Assembly: GCA_008668455.1 (NCBI GenBank)
Contig: RQCD01000026.1
Span: 1-22,364 of the forward strand
Direction of reading: 5' to 3'
From: Clostridia bacterium
GTDB taxonomy: Bacteria; Bacillota; Clostridia; UBA1381
Length of the DNA: 22,364 bases
Positions 14,256 to 21,584 of the stretch are shown here, one piece after another. The position numbers and the translations under genes were made by a program. Each line of letters opens with the position of its first letter. Within the stretch, counting starts at the first letter, position 1. Below the pieces are notes generated by a model. That model made no database searches and was not told the origin of the DNA. It was given only the letters and a program-made list of their open reading frames with translations.

Positions 14256-15482
14256 ATGGAGCGAAATGTTTTTGACGTGTTAAAGGAGCGCGGCTTGATT
14301 GCGCAGACAACACATGAGGAAGAAATCAGAGAATTATTAGGAAAAGAAAAGGTAACCTTTTACATCGGCTTTGACCCGACAGCGGACAGTCTGCATGTAG
14401 GTCACTTCCTGCAGATGGTTGTCATGAAGCACATGCAGGATGCCGGTCACCGTCCAATTGCCTTAGTGGGCGGCGGAACAGGGCACATCGGCGATCCCAG
14501 CGGAAGAACCGACATGCGGCAGATGATGACAAAGGAAATCATCGACCACAACTGCGAATGCTTTAAAAAGCAGCTTTCCACCATGATTGACTTTTCAGAC
14601 GGAAAAGCGTTAATGGTGAACAATGCCGACTGGCTTTTAAATTTAAATTATGTAGAATTTCTGCGCGATATCGGCTCTTGCTTTTCGGTCAATAAAATGC
14701 TGACCGCAGAATGCTTTAAGCAGCGCCTGGAAAAGGGGTTGTCCTTTCTGGAATTCAACTATATGCTGATGCAGAGCTATGATTTCTTAATGCTAAACCG
14801 CAAATATAACTGTAAAATTGAGCTTGGCGGAGATGACCAATGGTCGAATATTCTGGGCGGAATCGATCTTTGCCGCCGTAAGGATCAGACGCAGACCTAT
14901 GGTATGACCTTTACACTTCTGACCACCTCAGAGGGAAAGAAGATGGGCAAAACCGCAAAGGGCGCACTTTGGTTAGATCCGGAAAAATGCAAGCCGTATG
15001 ACTTCTACCAGTACTGGGTAAATGTTGCGGATGATGATGTAATCCGCTGCTTAAAGCTGATTACCTTCGTTCCGATGGAGGAAATCCGGGAAATGGAAAA
15101 ATGGGAAGGTCAGAAGCTGAACCAGGCAAAGAAACGTCTGGCATACGAAGTAACCAAGCTTGTCCATGGCGAGGAAGAAGCAAACCGCGTGCAGAAAGCT
15201 GCGGAGGAGATATTCTCCGGTCATGGCGTGAGCGAAAATATGCCGTCTACTGAGCTTGACCGTACAGACGTGATCGGCAAGGGAATTTTAGACGTACTTC
15301 TCTTAACCAAGCTGATCCCCTCAAAGGGTGAAGGCAGACGGCTGGTGCAGCAAAACGGTCTTTCGGTCAACGACGAAAAGGTGACCGATCCGAATATGGT
15401 TGTCACAGAGGAATTGTTCACCGATAACGGTATGATCGTTAAAAAAGGAAAAAAGATATTCCATAAGGTCGTTTTAAAATAA
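14256..15482 (+). CDS. tyrS: Tyrosyl-tRNA synthetase
   Basis: 408 aa class I aminoacyl-tRNA synthetase that charges tRNA-Tyr. The HIGH motif is HVGH (47-50), with FDPTADSLHVGHFLQ and GGGTGHIGDPSGR around it. The KMSKS motif is KMGKT (229-233), and DDQWSNILGG is conserved. A C-terminal S4 domain (about 340-405) binds tRNA. ATG 14256 has GGGAG at seven bases. The 32-base gap upstream is too short for a T-box. The large inverted-repeat element downstream ends in T7 and may serve as its terminator. Confidence 0.96.
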   Translation: MERNVFDVLKERGLIAQTTHEEEIRELLGKEKVTFYIGFDPTADSLHVGHFLQMVVMKHMQDAGHRPIALVGGGTGHIGDPSGRTDMRQMMTKEIIDHNCECFKKQLSTMIDFSDGKALMVNNADWLLNLNYVEFLRDIGSCFSVNKMLTAECFKQRLEKGLSFLEFNYMLMQSYDFLMLNRKYNCKIELGGDDQWSNILGGIDLCRRKDQTQTYGMTFTLLTTSEGKKMGKTAKGALWLDPEKCKPYDFYQYWVNVADDDVIRCLKLITFVPMEEIREMEKWEGQKLNQAKKRLAYEVTKLVHGEEEANRVQKAAEEIFSGHGVSENMPSTELDRTDVIGKGILDVLLLTKLIPSKGEGRRLVQQNGLSVNDEKVTDPNMVVTEELFTDNGMIVKKGKKIFHKVVLK

Positions 15483-15497
15483 ATTTACAGCGTCAGA

Positions 15498-15700
15498 GGG
15501 GATGTCAAAAAAAGGCACAGGTCGTTCAAGGGTTTCAACATCCTGAAAACAGATTATTTGGGTTGAAATCCGCATTTTTGCGGATTTCCTATGATGATTG
15601 CCCTTGAACTACGCTCCAAACGCGCCGCTCGGAGTACGAAGGTACGCCGTCGGGCGCGTTTGGAGCATTCTGCACTCTTTTTTTGCATCCCCCTTTTTTT
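15498..15700. repeat. Inverted-repeat element with nested hairpins (copy A), also a probable tyrS terminator
   Basis: About 196 bp between tyrS and the propeller/AraC gene, and the main content of this 307-base gap. The terminal repeats GGGGATGTCAAAAAAAG (15498-15514) and CTTTTTTTGCATCCCC (15677-15692) pair with one bulged base and are followed by T7 (15694-15700). Inside are GTTCAAGGG/CCCTTGAAC (15524-15532 with 15601-15609), the perfect hairpin AAATCCGC/GCGGATTT (15566-15587) and a 14-pair stem GCTCCAAACGCGCC/GGCGCGTTTGGAGC (15613-15626 with 15653-15666) topped by GTAC-GAAG-GTAC. There is no good coding frame. A shortened relative lies at 17458-17498 in the opposite orientation, which suggests a MITE-like repeat. 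Confidence 0.8.
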
Positions 15701-15727
15701 ATATCCCGGTATTTCGCAATTTTGTTA

Positions 15728-15756
15728 TAGACAATCGGACGGTATCATGATAGAAT
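15728..15756 (+). promoter_or_regulatory. Promoter of the propeller/AraC fusion gene
   Basis: TAGACA (15728-15733), 17-base spacer, extended -10 TGaTAGAAT (TAGAAT at 15751-15756). The ten bases ATGATAGAAT are identical to the -10 region of the beta-helix/AAC(3) gene. Confidence 0.72.
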
Positions 15757-15789
15757 AGGAACAGAAAGAACAGATGAGGAGGAATTTTT

Positions 15790-17445
15790 GTGTTTTATAC
15801 CAATCAGGATGTACTTTCAGGCTTTTCAGCAGAACATAGAATCTGGCAGGGTATTCCCAGCATTGAGGTAACCCGGAAAGGACGAATTTTTTTGACCTTT
15901 TATTCCGGCGGCACAAAAGAAGAAATCGGAAACTATGCTGTGTTGATCAAATCAGATTCCGGCAGTGACTTTTCTGAACCGATTGCAGCGGCATATAAGG
16001 AGGGACATCGCTGTTATGATTCATGCCTGTGGATTGATCCGCTTGACCGGCTGTGGTTTACCTGGGCATGTGCGCCGGATCATGCGGTTTACGGAGTTGT
16101 CTGTGAAAATCCGGATGCGGATATTTTGGAATGGGGCAGCGTGCAGAAAATCGGAAATGACGTCATGATGAATAAACCGATTGTGAAAAGCAACCGCGAA
16201 TGGCTTTTCCCGATTGCCGTCTGGGAGCGCCGCTATGCAGTCGGAACAGAGCCCTCCTGCGATCCGGATCGAAAAGCATTTGTCTATTCCAGCTATGACG
16301 GTGGAAAAAGCTTTCGTAAAATGGGTGGAGTGGCTGCTTACCGCCGCGTCTATGATGAGCATATGGTGTTGGAGCGAAAGGACGGAACGCTGGCAATGTA
16401 TATCCGTACAGAATATGGAATTGCCGTTTCCTATTCCTATGACGGCGGCACAACCTGGACGGAGGCAAAGGACAGCGGACTGGGCGGACCTTGCTCCCGG
16501 TTTCATATCCGCCGGTTAAAATCCGGACGCATCCTGCTGATCAATCATATTGATTTTTGCGGAAGAAACAATCTGACGGCGCTGCTATCGGAGGATGAGG
16601 GAGAGACATGGAAATACCGTCTCCTGCTGGATGGCAGAAATGATGTTTCCTATCCGGACGCAAAAGAGGCAGAGGATGGCTATATTTATATCACTTATGA
16701 CCGCGATCGGGGCGGCTTCAAGAAAAATCTAAACGAAGCTTATGCATGTGCCAGAGAAATTCTGATGGCAAAAATTAAGGAAGATGATATTATTGCGGGT
16801 AAACTGACAGATCCGGGAAGCAGACTTAAAATGATCGTATCAAAATTGGGAGAATACTACGGAGAGGAGCATAATCCGTATCATGAATGGAGTCAGTATA
16901 GCGAGCTGGAAATTGCAGAATTGCTAAAGGATCAGAGCGTTGAGGAAATTGTAAAAATGCTTTTTGAAAATTATCAGATCAACTGCATGAGCATGCACTG
17001 GGTGGACGGACATAGGATGGACGAGCTGATTGAACAGCTAAAGGATGGAGATAAAAAGGAAATTATCTATCAGCTGGCAAAGCTGATCCGCGGCGTTCAA
17101 ATTACACACAACGATAACCTCCCGGTGATTTCGCGCGTAAAAGATCTGATTGAAAGCAATATCAGTCAGAACCTTACCTTAGATGAAATTGCAGAAAGCA
17201 TGAACATGAGCAAATTCTATCTGTGTCATATGTTTAAAAGTAAAACCAATATGACCCTGACCAGCTGGAAAAATTATTTAAAATTAGAAAAAGCAAAGAG
17301 TCTCCTGGCAGATAGTCCGAAAAGGATTACAGAAATCGCCGCGGAATGCGGTTTTGAAAATGCAAGCTACTTTACCGAACTGTTTAAAAAAACAGAAAAG
17401 CTTACACCGGAAGCCTATCGGGAGCAGATCAGGCTGCTCCAGTAA
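15790..17445 (+). CDS. Fusion: sialidase-like BNR beta-propeller plus AraC-type DNA-binding domain
   Basis: 551 aa. Residues 1 to about 335 form a sialidase-like propeller with three Asp boxes: SSYDGGKSF (167-175), SYSYDGGTTW (214-223) and LSEDEGETW (266-274). RIWQGIPSIEV near the start resembles the first sialidase arginine motif. A helical linker spans about 340-440. Residues 446-548 hold two helix-turn-helix motifs of AraC/XylS type (LTLDEIAESMNMSKFYLCHMFK and ITEIAAECGFENASYFTELFKK). No signal peptide, so it is a cytoplasmic one-component regulator whose sensor looks like a glycosidase propeller. The start is GTG 15790 with GAGGAGG at seven bases. Ligand and target genes are unknown; self-regulation or control of the upstream fusion gene are possible. 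Confidence 0.87.
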   Translation: MFYTNQDVLSGFSAEHRIWQGIPSIEVTRKGRIFLTFYSGGTKEEIGNYAVLIKSDSGSDFSEPIAAAYKEGHRCYDSCLWIDPLDRLWFTWACAPDHAVYGVVCENPDADILEWGSVQKIGNDVMMNKPIVKSNREWLFPIAVWERRYAVGTEPSCDPDRKAFVYSSYDGGKSFRKMGGVAAYRRVYDEHMVLERKDGTLAMYIRTEYGIAVSYSYDGGTTWTEAKDSGLGGPCSRFHIRRLKSGRILLINHIDFCGRNNLTALLSEDEGETWKYRLLLDGRNDVSYPDAKEAEDGYIYITYDRDRGGFKKNLNEAYACAREILMAKIKEDDIIAGKLTDPGSRLKMIVSKLGEYYGEEHNPYHEWSQYSELEIAELLKDQSVEEIVKMLFENYQINCMSMHWVDGHRMDELIEQLKDGDKKEIIYQLAKLIRGVQITHNDNLPVISRVKDLIESNISQNLTLDEIAESMNMSKFYLCHMFKSKTNMTLTSWKNYLKLEKAKSLLADSPKRITEIAAECGFENASYFTELFKKTEKLTPEAYREQIRLLQ

Positions 17446-17454
17446 AAAACGAAG

Positions 17455-17503
17455 AAAGGGGTGTAAAAAAGAGTGCAGAACGCCTTTTTTGACATCCCTT
17501 TTT
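17455..17503. terminator. Bidirectional terminator hairpin; short copy B of the inverted-repeat element
   Basis: Arms AAAGGGGTGTAAAAAAG (17455-17471) and CTTTTTTGACATCCCTTT (17484-17501) pair with one wobble and one bulged base around a 12-base loop. Flanking A and T runs make it work on both strands, for the propeller/AraC gene and for the convergent remnant/comM side. Both ends and GAGTGCAGAAcGC match the ends of the element at 15498-15693 in reverse orientation, with about 150 bases of its interior missing. Confidence 0.85.
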
Positions 17504-17504
17504 G

Positions 17505-17716
17505 TTATTCCTCAAATTTATATCCTGCTTTGATCAGTGTTTTAATATGAACCGCTCTTTCTCCCAGCTTGGAGCGCAGCTTTTTAATGTGGGTATCTAC
17601 CGTCCGAAGATCCCCGAAATAGTCATATCCCCAAACCTTGGATAAAAGCAGATCACATCTAACAAAAGCAGGTCGTAGTCCTCGTCCTCGACAATCAACA
17701 CTCTTTTTTCTATCAA
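17505..17716 (-). pseudogene. Internally deleted OmpR-family response regulator
   Basis: From TTG 17716 (GGAGGG just upstream) the minus strand reads IEKRVLIVEDE, the usual beginning of a receiver domain. It then jumps in frame to DYDLLLLDV, the middle of a receiver around the phospho-acceptor Asp. After a frameshift it reads LLLSKVWGYDYFGDLRTVDTHIKKLRSKLG to IKAGYKFEE, the C-terminal half of a winged-helix DNA-binding domain. About 70 of the usual 225 or so residues remain. The junctions lie near the repeated GAyCTGCTTTT, suggesting deletion between short repeats. An open frame of 80 codons exists here (17505-17747), but its N-terminal part is out-of-frame nonsense. No histidine kinase gene is adjacent. 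Confidence 0.85.
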
Positions 17717-17771
17717 AATCCCTCCATTCATTTTTATCATAACACAAAGATGTGTTTTCTTAATGAAGATT

Positions 17772-19304
17772 TTATGAAAAATAATTCCGGTCTAAATTCC
17801 GGTATTGCGTTGCCTCGGCAATGTGCTTTGATAAAATTTTTTCCGAACCGTCCAGATCGGCAATCGTTCTTGCAACCTTTAAAATTCTGGAATAGGCGCG
17901 TGCGCTTAAACCCAGCTTGTCAAAGGCAATATTCAGAATTTTGCTCTCTGCCTCTCCTAATCTGCAGAATTCAGAAAGCAATCCGGCAGTCAGCTGTGCG
18001 TTGGAGTAAATACCAAGACCGCGGTAGCGGTTCAGCTGAATTTCTCTTGCCCGGTCCACGCGTTCCTTGATTTCTGCACTGGATTCCGGCTTTTGGGAGG
18101 AATCCAGATCCCGGTAGGCAACCTCAGACACATTTACCTGAATATCAATCCGATCTAACAGAGGTCCGGATATTTTGCTCCGGTATCGGTTCAATTCGTT
18201 CGGGGTGCAGGTACAGGCTTTTTGCGTACTGCCATAATAGCCGCATTTACAGGGATTCATAGAGGCAATCAGCATCAGATTGCACGGGTATGTCAGCGTT
18301 GCATTCACACGCGAGATGGTCACTCTCCCATCCTCTAACGGCTGCCGCATGACCTCCAGCACCGAACGCTGAAATTCCGGAAATTCGTCTAAAAACAACA
18401 CGCCGTTGTGCGCAAGCGAAAGCTCGCCGGGGCGCGGCACACTGCCGCCGCCGGAGAGGGCAGACGCAGAAATGGTGTGGTGCGGATGCCGGAATGGGCG
18501 TTTGGTAACCAAGGGCGTATTTTTCGGCAGCTGACCGGCAATAGAATGAATCTTTGTTACCTCCAAAGCCTCCTCAAAGGTCAGATCGGGTAAAATTGTA
18601 CTGATTCTCTGTGCCAGCATGGTTTTTCCTGTTCCGGGCGGACCGATCAGCAGGACATTGTGATTGCCTGCCGCGGCAATCTCTAACGCGCGCTTGGCAT
18701 TTTTCTGTCCCTTTACATCCGAGAAATCCAAGAGCGGCTCGCTGGTATGCTCTGCTGCGTGTGAAAGGTCGGCATAATGCCGGGAAATCGGCGCATCTCC
18801 CAGGAGATGCGCCTGTAAGGCAGAAAGGCTTTCCACCGGATAGATTTCCGCATCCTCCACCACTGCCGCCTCGTCTGCATTTTCGCAGGGGACAAAGAAT
18901 TTCCGAACGCCTTCTTTGTATGCCGAAATTACCATCGGCAGGATTCCGTCCGAACGGCGGATGGTTCCATCCAGGGAAAGCTCTCCTAAAAAGACGCAGG
19001 TTTCCGGCTCCGGAATCCGCATTTGCTCGGTTGCCGAGAGAATGGCGGCAGCAAGCGCGAGATCGTAATGCGATCCCTCCTTGCGCTGTGCAGCCGGAGC
19101 AAGATTGATTACGATTTTTTTCGCCGGAACAACAAATCCGGTATTTTTGATGGCAGAACGAACGCGTTCCTTTGCCTCCTTGACCGACGCGTCCGGCAGT
19201 CCGACAATGTCGAAGGCAGGCAGTCCGTTTCCGATGTCTGCCTGTACATTCACCAAAAATCCGTCAATGCCGTATAGACCGCAGGAATTTATCTTTGCAA
19301 GCAT
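17772..19304 (-). CDS. comM: ComM/YifB-family Mg-chelatase-like AAA+ ATPase
   Basis: 510 aa. An N-terminal ChlI-type domain (1-180: GLPAFDIVGLPDASVKEAKERVRSA) is followed by an AAA+ core with Walker A GPPGTGKT (221-228), GVLFLDEFPEF as Walker B, and the Mg-chelatase C-terminal domain with NPCKCGYYG...ACTC cysteines and YSRILKVARTIADLDGS. ComM of transformable bacteria is a hexameric helicase that extends heteroduplex during natural transformation; the role in Clostridia is not established. ATG 19304 has GGAGG overlapping the stop of the upstream gene, 12 bases away, so the two genes form one unit. Confidence 0.93.
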   Translation of the reverse strand: MLAKINSCGLYGIDGFLVNVQADIGNGLPAFDIVGLPDASVKEAKERVRSAIKNTGFVVPAKKIVINLAPAAQRKEGSHYDLALAAAILSATEQMRIPEPETCVFLGELSLDGTIRRSDGILPMVISAYKEGVRKFFVPCENADEAAVVEDAEIYPVESLSALQAHLLGDAPISRHYADLSHAAEHTSEPLLDFSDVKGQKNAKRALEIAAAGNHNVLLIGPPGTGKTMLAQRISTILPDLTFEEALEVTKIHSIAGQLPKNTPLVTKRPFRHPHHTISASALSGGGSVPRPGELSLAHNGVLFLDEFPEFQRSVLEVMRQPLEDGRVTISRVNATLTYPCNLMLIASMNPCKCGYYGSTQKACTCTPNELNRYRSKISGPLLDRIDIQVNVSEVAYRDLDSSQKPESSAEIKERVDRAREIQLNRYRGLGIYSNAQLTAGLLSEFCRLGEAESKILNIAFDKLGLSARAYSRILKVARTIADLDGSEKILSKHIAEATQYRNLDRNYFS

Positions 19305-19316
19305 ACAATTCCTCCG

Positions 19317-20372
19317 TTATCCCTGGTAATTCATGTAAACAACAACATCCAGAGCAATTCCGTCATCCATGCGGACAAGGGCATAATTGCGGACGCAGTC
19401 CGAATCCCAGCTTATAATATTTCCATCCTCATCACAGGATGCAGACGGAATTTCAGATTTTTCAATTTCTGCCGGCGAACCGATCGTCAGCTTTTCTTTT
19501 TTTGTTTTGTCGTACAGATACACAACGGTATTCTGCGTCAGGGAAACGTCAATCTCCTGATCCTCCCGTCCGGCAGCGTTCCGGAGTGTGAGATATGTAC
19601 TGCCGTTTTTTTCACAGATCAGACCAAACGCATACTGCTGATCCTTTCCGGTGCCTGTGCCATAGCGCACATATGGGGTCGGCCGCTTTGTGCTGACTGC
19701 TCCGTTTGCGGTAAAAAGCTTTTCAAAGCTTGTACCGTGATCCTCTCCGTCTGTAACATAGTCCTGTGTCTGCGGACGGAAAATCAGCTCAACGGTGGAG
19801 AGATCTCCGCTTAAGTTGGTAGTCATATAAATCACATCCCCGCCTTTTAAAGCGGTCAGATCTGCGCCTGCAAGCTCCTGATATTCCTCCGGTGCAGAAA
19901 CAAGTGTCTTACCGGTGTCCGCATAGAGCTGGATTTCATCTCCGCGAAAGAGTAAATCCATGGCGATCACTTCTTCGTCATTCACACTGGCAAGCTCAGC
20001 TTTTTTCACTACTGCAAAAGCAGTTGCTGCGTCCAGCGCGGTCGGATACCGGGAGATCTGGTTTTTCGGGTCGTCTGCCGGCTTTTCCTCCACCGGCTTT
20101 AATTCGGTGACCACCGTATCTGCCTGAGGCATGAAAAAGCGCAGGGACGCAGAATTTTTCGCCTCCTCGCCCGGGTCGATCTGCAATTCCTGATTCCGGA
20201 TAACAACCGGGAGCTTTTCTGCATAAACAAGCGTTCCGTTTTCGTCATAGCCGCCCAGGATTCCATATTCTCCGTAATGCTCCGCCACAAAGGAGAGCGA
20301 ATATCCCTCTGCAAAGGCTGTTTGTATCAAGAACGCTGCCAAAATACCAGCATAGATAAAAATTTTCCGCAT
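19317..20372 (-). CDS. Unrecognised secreted protein with signal peptide
   Basis: 351 aa. A signal peptide is clear (MRKIFIYAGILAAFLIQTAFA, residues 1-21, cleavage after AFA), with no lipobox and no further membrane helix. The remainder is rich in beta-strand-forming and acidic residues and resembles a repeated strand pattern (GGDVIYMTTNLSGDLSTVELIF, YLTLRNAAGREDQEIDVSL). I recognise no catalytic motif or named domain. ATG 20372 has GGAGG at eight bases. It is read from a TTGCAT/TATAAT promoter overlapped by a palindrome, and is co-transcribed with comM. Probably an exported or cell-surface protein of unknown function. Confidence 0.8.
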   Translation of the reverse strand: MRKIFIYAGILAAFLIQTAFAEGYSLSFVAEHYGEYGILGGYDENGTLVYAEKLPVVIRNQELQIDPGEEAKNSASLRFFMPQADTVVTELKPVEEKPADDPKNQISRYPTALDAATAFAVVKKAELASVNDEEVIAMDLLFRGDEIQLYADTGKTLVSAPEEYQELAGADLTALKGGDVIYMTTNLSGDLSTVELIFRPQTQDYVTDGEDHGTSFEKLFTANGAVSTKRPTPYVRYGTGTGKDQQYAFGLICEKNGSTYLTLRNAAGREDQEIDVSLTQNTVVYLYDKTKKEKLTIGSPAEIEKSEIPSASCDEDGNIISWDSDCVRNYALVRMDDGIALDVVVYMNYQG

Positions 20373-20403
20373 TCAATTTTCCTCCTGTTTATATTCTGAT
20401 TCC

Positions 20404-20432
20404 ATTATAGCAAACAGGAACACAAAATGCAA
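20404..20432 (-). promoter_or_regulatory. Promoter of the secreted-protein/comM unit
   Basis: TTGCAT (20432-20427), 17-base spacer, TATAAT (20409-20404) on the minus strand, about 25 bases before the GGAGG site. Back to back with the hydE promoter in a 177-base divergent gap. Confidence 0.8.
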
Positions 20433-20447
20433 GCAGAACTTGCATTT
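20425..20447. promoter_or_regulatory. Palindrome over the -35 box (candidate operator)
   Basis: AAATGCAAG, five bases, CTTGCATTT: a perfect nine-base dyad. It contains the -35 box of the secreted-protein promoter and lies 39 bases before the -35 of the hydE promoter, so a dimeric repressor bound here could block the first and influence the second. No dedicated regulator gene is adjacent. Confidence 0.6.
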
Positions 20448-20485
20448 GTAAACTTTTTTTAAAATAATGCGTACAAAAAAGAAGC

Positions 20486-20514
20486 TTGACAGCGATTCCT
20501 TTCCGTGGTATAAT
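20486..20514 (+). promoter_or_regulatory. Promoter of hydE
   Basis: Perfect consensus TTGACA (20486-20491), 17-base spacer, TATAAT (20509-20514). Predicted start near 20521, with the ribosome binding site GGGAGG before ATG 20550. Confidence 0.93.
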
Positions 20515-20549
20515 GCATATGAAAATGATCGGTATTTTGGGAGGCGCGT

Positions 20550-21584
20550 ATGACTATGATAGACAAGCTGGAAAAAAATCAAAATTTGAGTGACTCTGAA
20601 TTTCTGGCACTTCTTGGTACAGATCAGTATGATCAGACTTTGTTTTCCCGTGCGGACAAGGTGCGGCGCAGAAATTATGGAGACGCGGTATATATCCGTG
20701 GTCTGATCGAATTTACAAACTATTGTAAAAATGATTGCTTCTACTGCGGAATCCGGCGCGGAAACCAAAAAGCAGAGAGATACCGCCTGAATCGGGAGGA
20801 AATTCTTTTCTGTTGCCGGGAGGGATATGAATTAGGGTTTCGTACCTTTGTTTTGCAGGGCGGCGAGGACGCGTATTTTACGGACGAGCGGCTTTGCGGC
20901 ATTGTTTCTGCAATCCGGAGTGAATTTCCGGATTGCGCCATTACGCTGTCTGTCGGTGAGAGAAGCCGGGAAAGCTATCAGGCGCTTTATGATGCCGGCG
21001 CAAACCGCTATCTTTTGCGGCATGAAACTGCCGATTATACACATTATCAGAAGCTGCACCCCACGGAAATGAGCCTGGAAAACCGAAAAAAATGCCTGTT
21101 TACCCTAAAGGAAATCGGCTATCAGGTGGGGTCTGGCTTTATGGTGGGAAGTCCGTATCAGACGCTTGAAAATCTGGTTTCCGATCTGCGCTTTTTGCAG
21201 GAGCTAAAGCCGGATATGATTGGGATCGGACCGTATATCACGCATGCAGAAACACCGTTTGCGGATTTTCCGAGCGGAACGCTCCATTTAACGCTCCGGC
21301 TGGTTGCGATCCTGCGGCTGCTGTTTCCGGATGCATTAATTCCGGCAACCACCGCACTTGGAACGATTGACCCAAACGGACGGGAGCTGGGGTTAAAGGC
21401 AGGCGCAAATGTGGTGATGCCGAATTTGTCGCCGGTGCGGTTTCGGAAGCTGTACGACCTGTATGAAAATAAAATCTGTACCGGTGAGGAGGCAGCGCAG
21501 TGCCGCGGATGCCTGGAAAAACGCGTGGAGAGCGCAGGGTATCGAATTGTAACAAGTATTGGAGACCGAAAAGGATGGAAATAG
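20550..21584 (+). CDS. hydE: [FeFe] hydrogenase H-cluster maturase HydE (radical SAM)
   Basis: 344 aa radical SAM enzyme that works with HydG and HydF to build the [2Fe] part of the H-cluster. The cluster motif is C59-x3-C63-x2-C66 (CKNDCFYC). Further HydE features are FVLQGGEDAYF, RYLLRHETADYTHYQKLHP, GSGFMVGSPYQT, GPYITHAETPF and GANVVMPNLSPVRFRKLYDLYENK. A C-terminal cysteine group (C311, C319, C322) may hold a second cluster as in some HydE proteins. Its presence implies hydrogen metabolism and an anaerobic host, though hydF, hydG and the hydrogenase are not in the window. ATG 20550 has GGGAGG at five bases; ATG 20556 is a possible alternative. Confidence 0.92.
   Translation: MTMIDKLEKNQNLSDSEFLALLGTDQYDQTLFSRADKVRRRNYGDAVYIRGLIEFTNYCKNDCFYCGIRRGNQKAERYRLNREEILFCCREGYELGFRTFVLQGGEDAYFTDERLCGIVSAIRSEFPDCAITLSVGERSRESYQALYDAGANRYLLRHETADYTHYQKLHPTEMSLENRKKCLFTLKEIGYQVGSGFMVGSPYQTLENLVSDLRFLQELKPDMIGIGPYITHAETPFADFPSGTLHLTLRLVAILRLLFPDALIPATTALGTIDPNGRELGLKAGANVVMPNLSPVRFRKLYDLYENKICTGEEAAQCRGCLEKRVESAGYRIVTSIGDRKGWK

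Noticed and set aside
16021..16506. 161-codon minus-strand open frame inside the propeller/AraC gene
   Set aside because: Antisense to strongly coding sequence with three Asp boxes; no recognisable product.
17743..17760. Small hairpin AACACA/TGTGTT between comM and the response regulator remnant
   Set aside because: Six pairs with no following T-run; too weak to call a terminator or operator.
20373..20768. 131-codon minus-strand open frame upstream of the secreted-protein gene
   Set aside because: It covers both divergent promoters and the 5' end of hydE, including the antisense of its cysteine motif.
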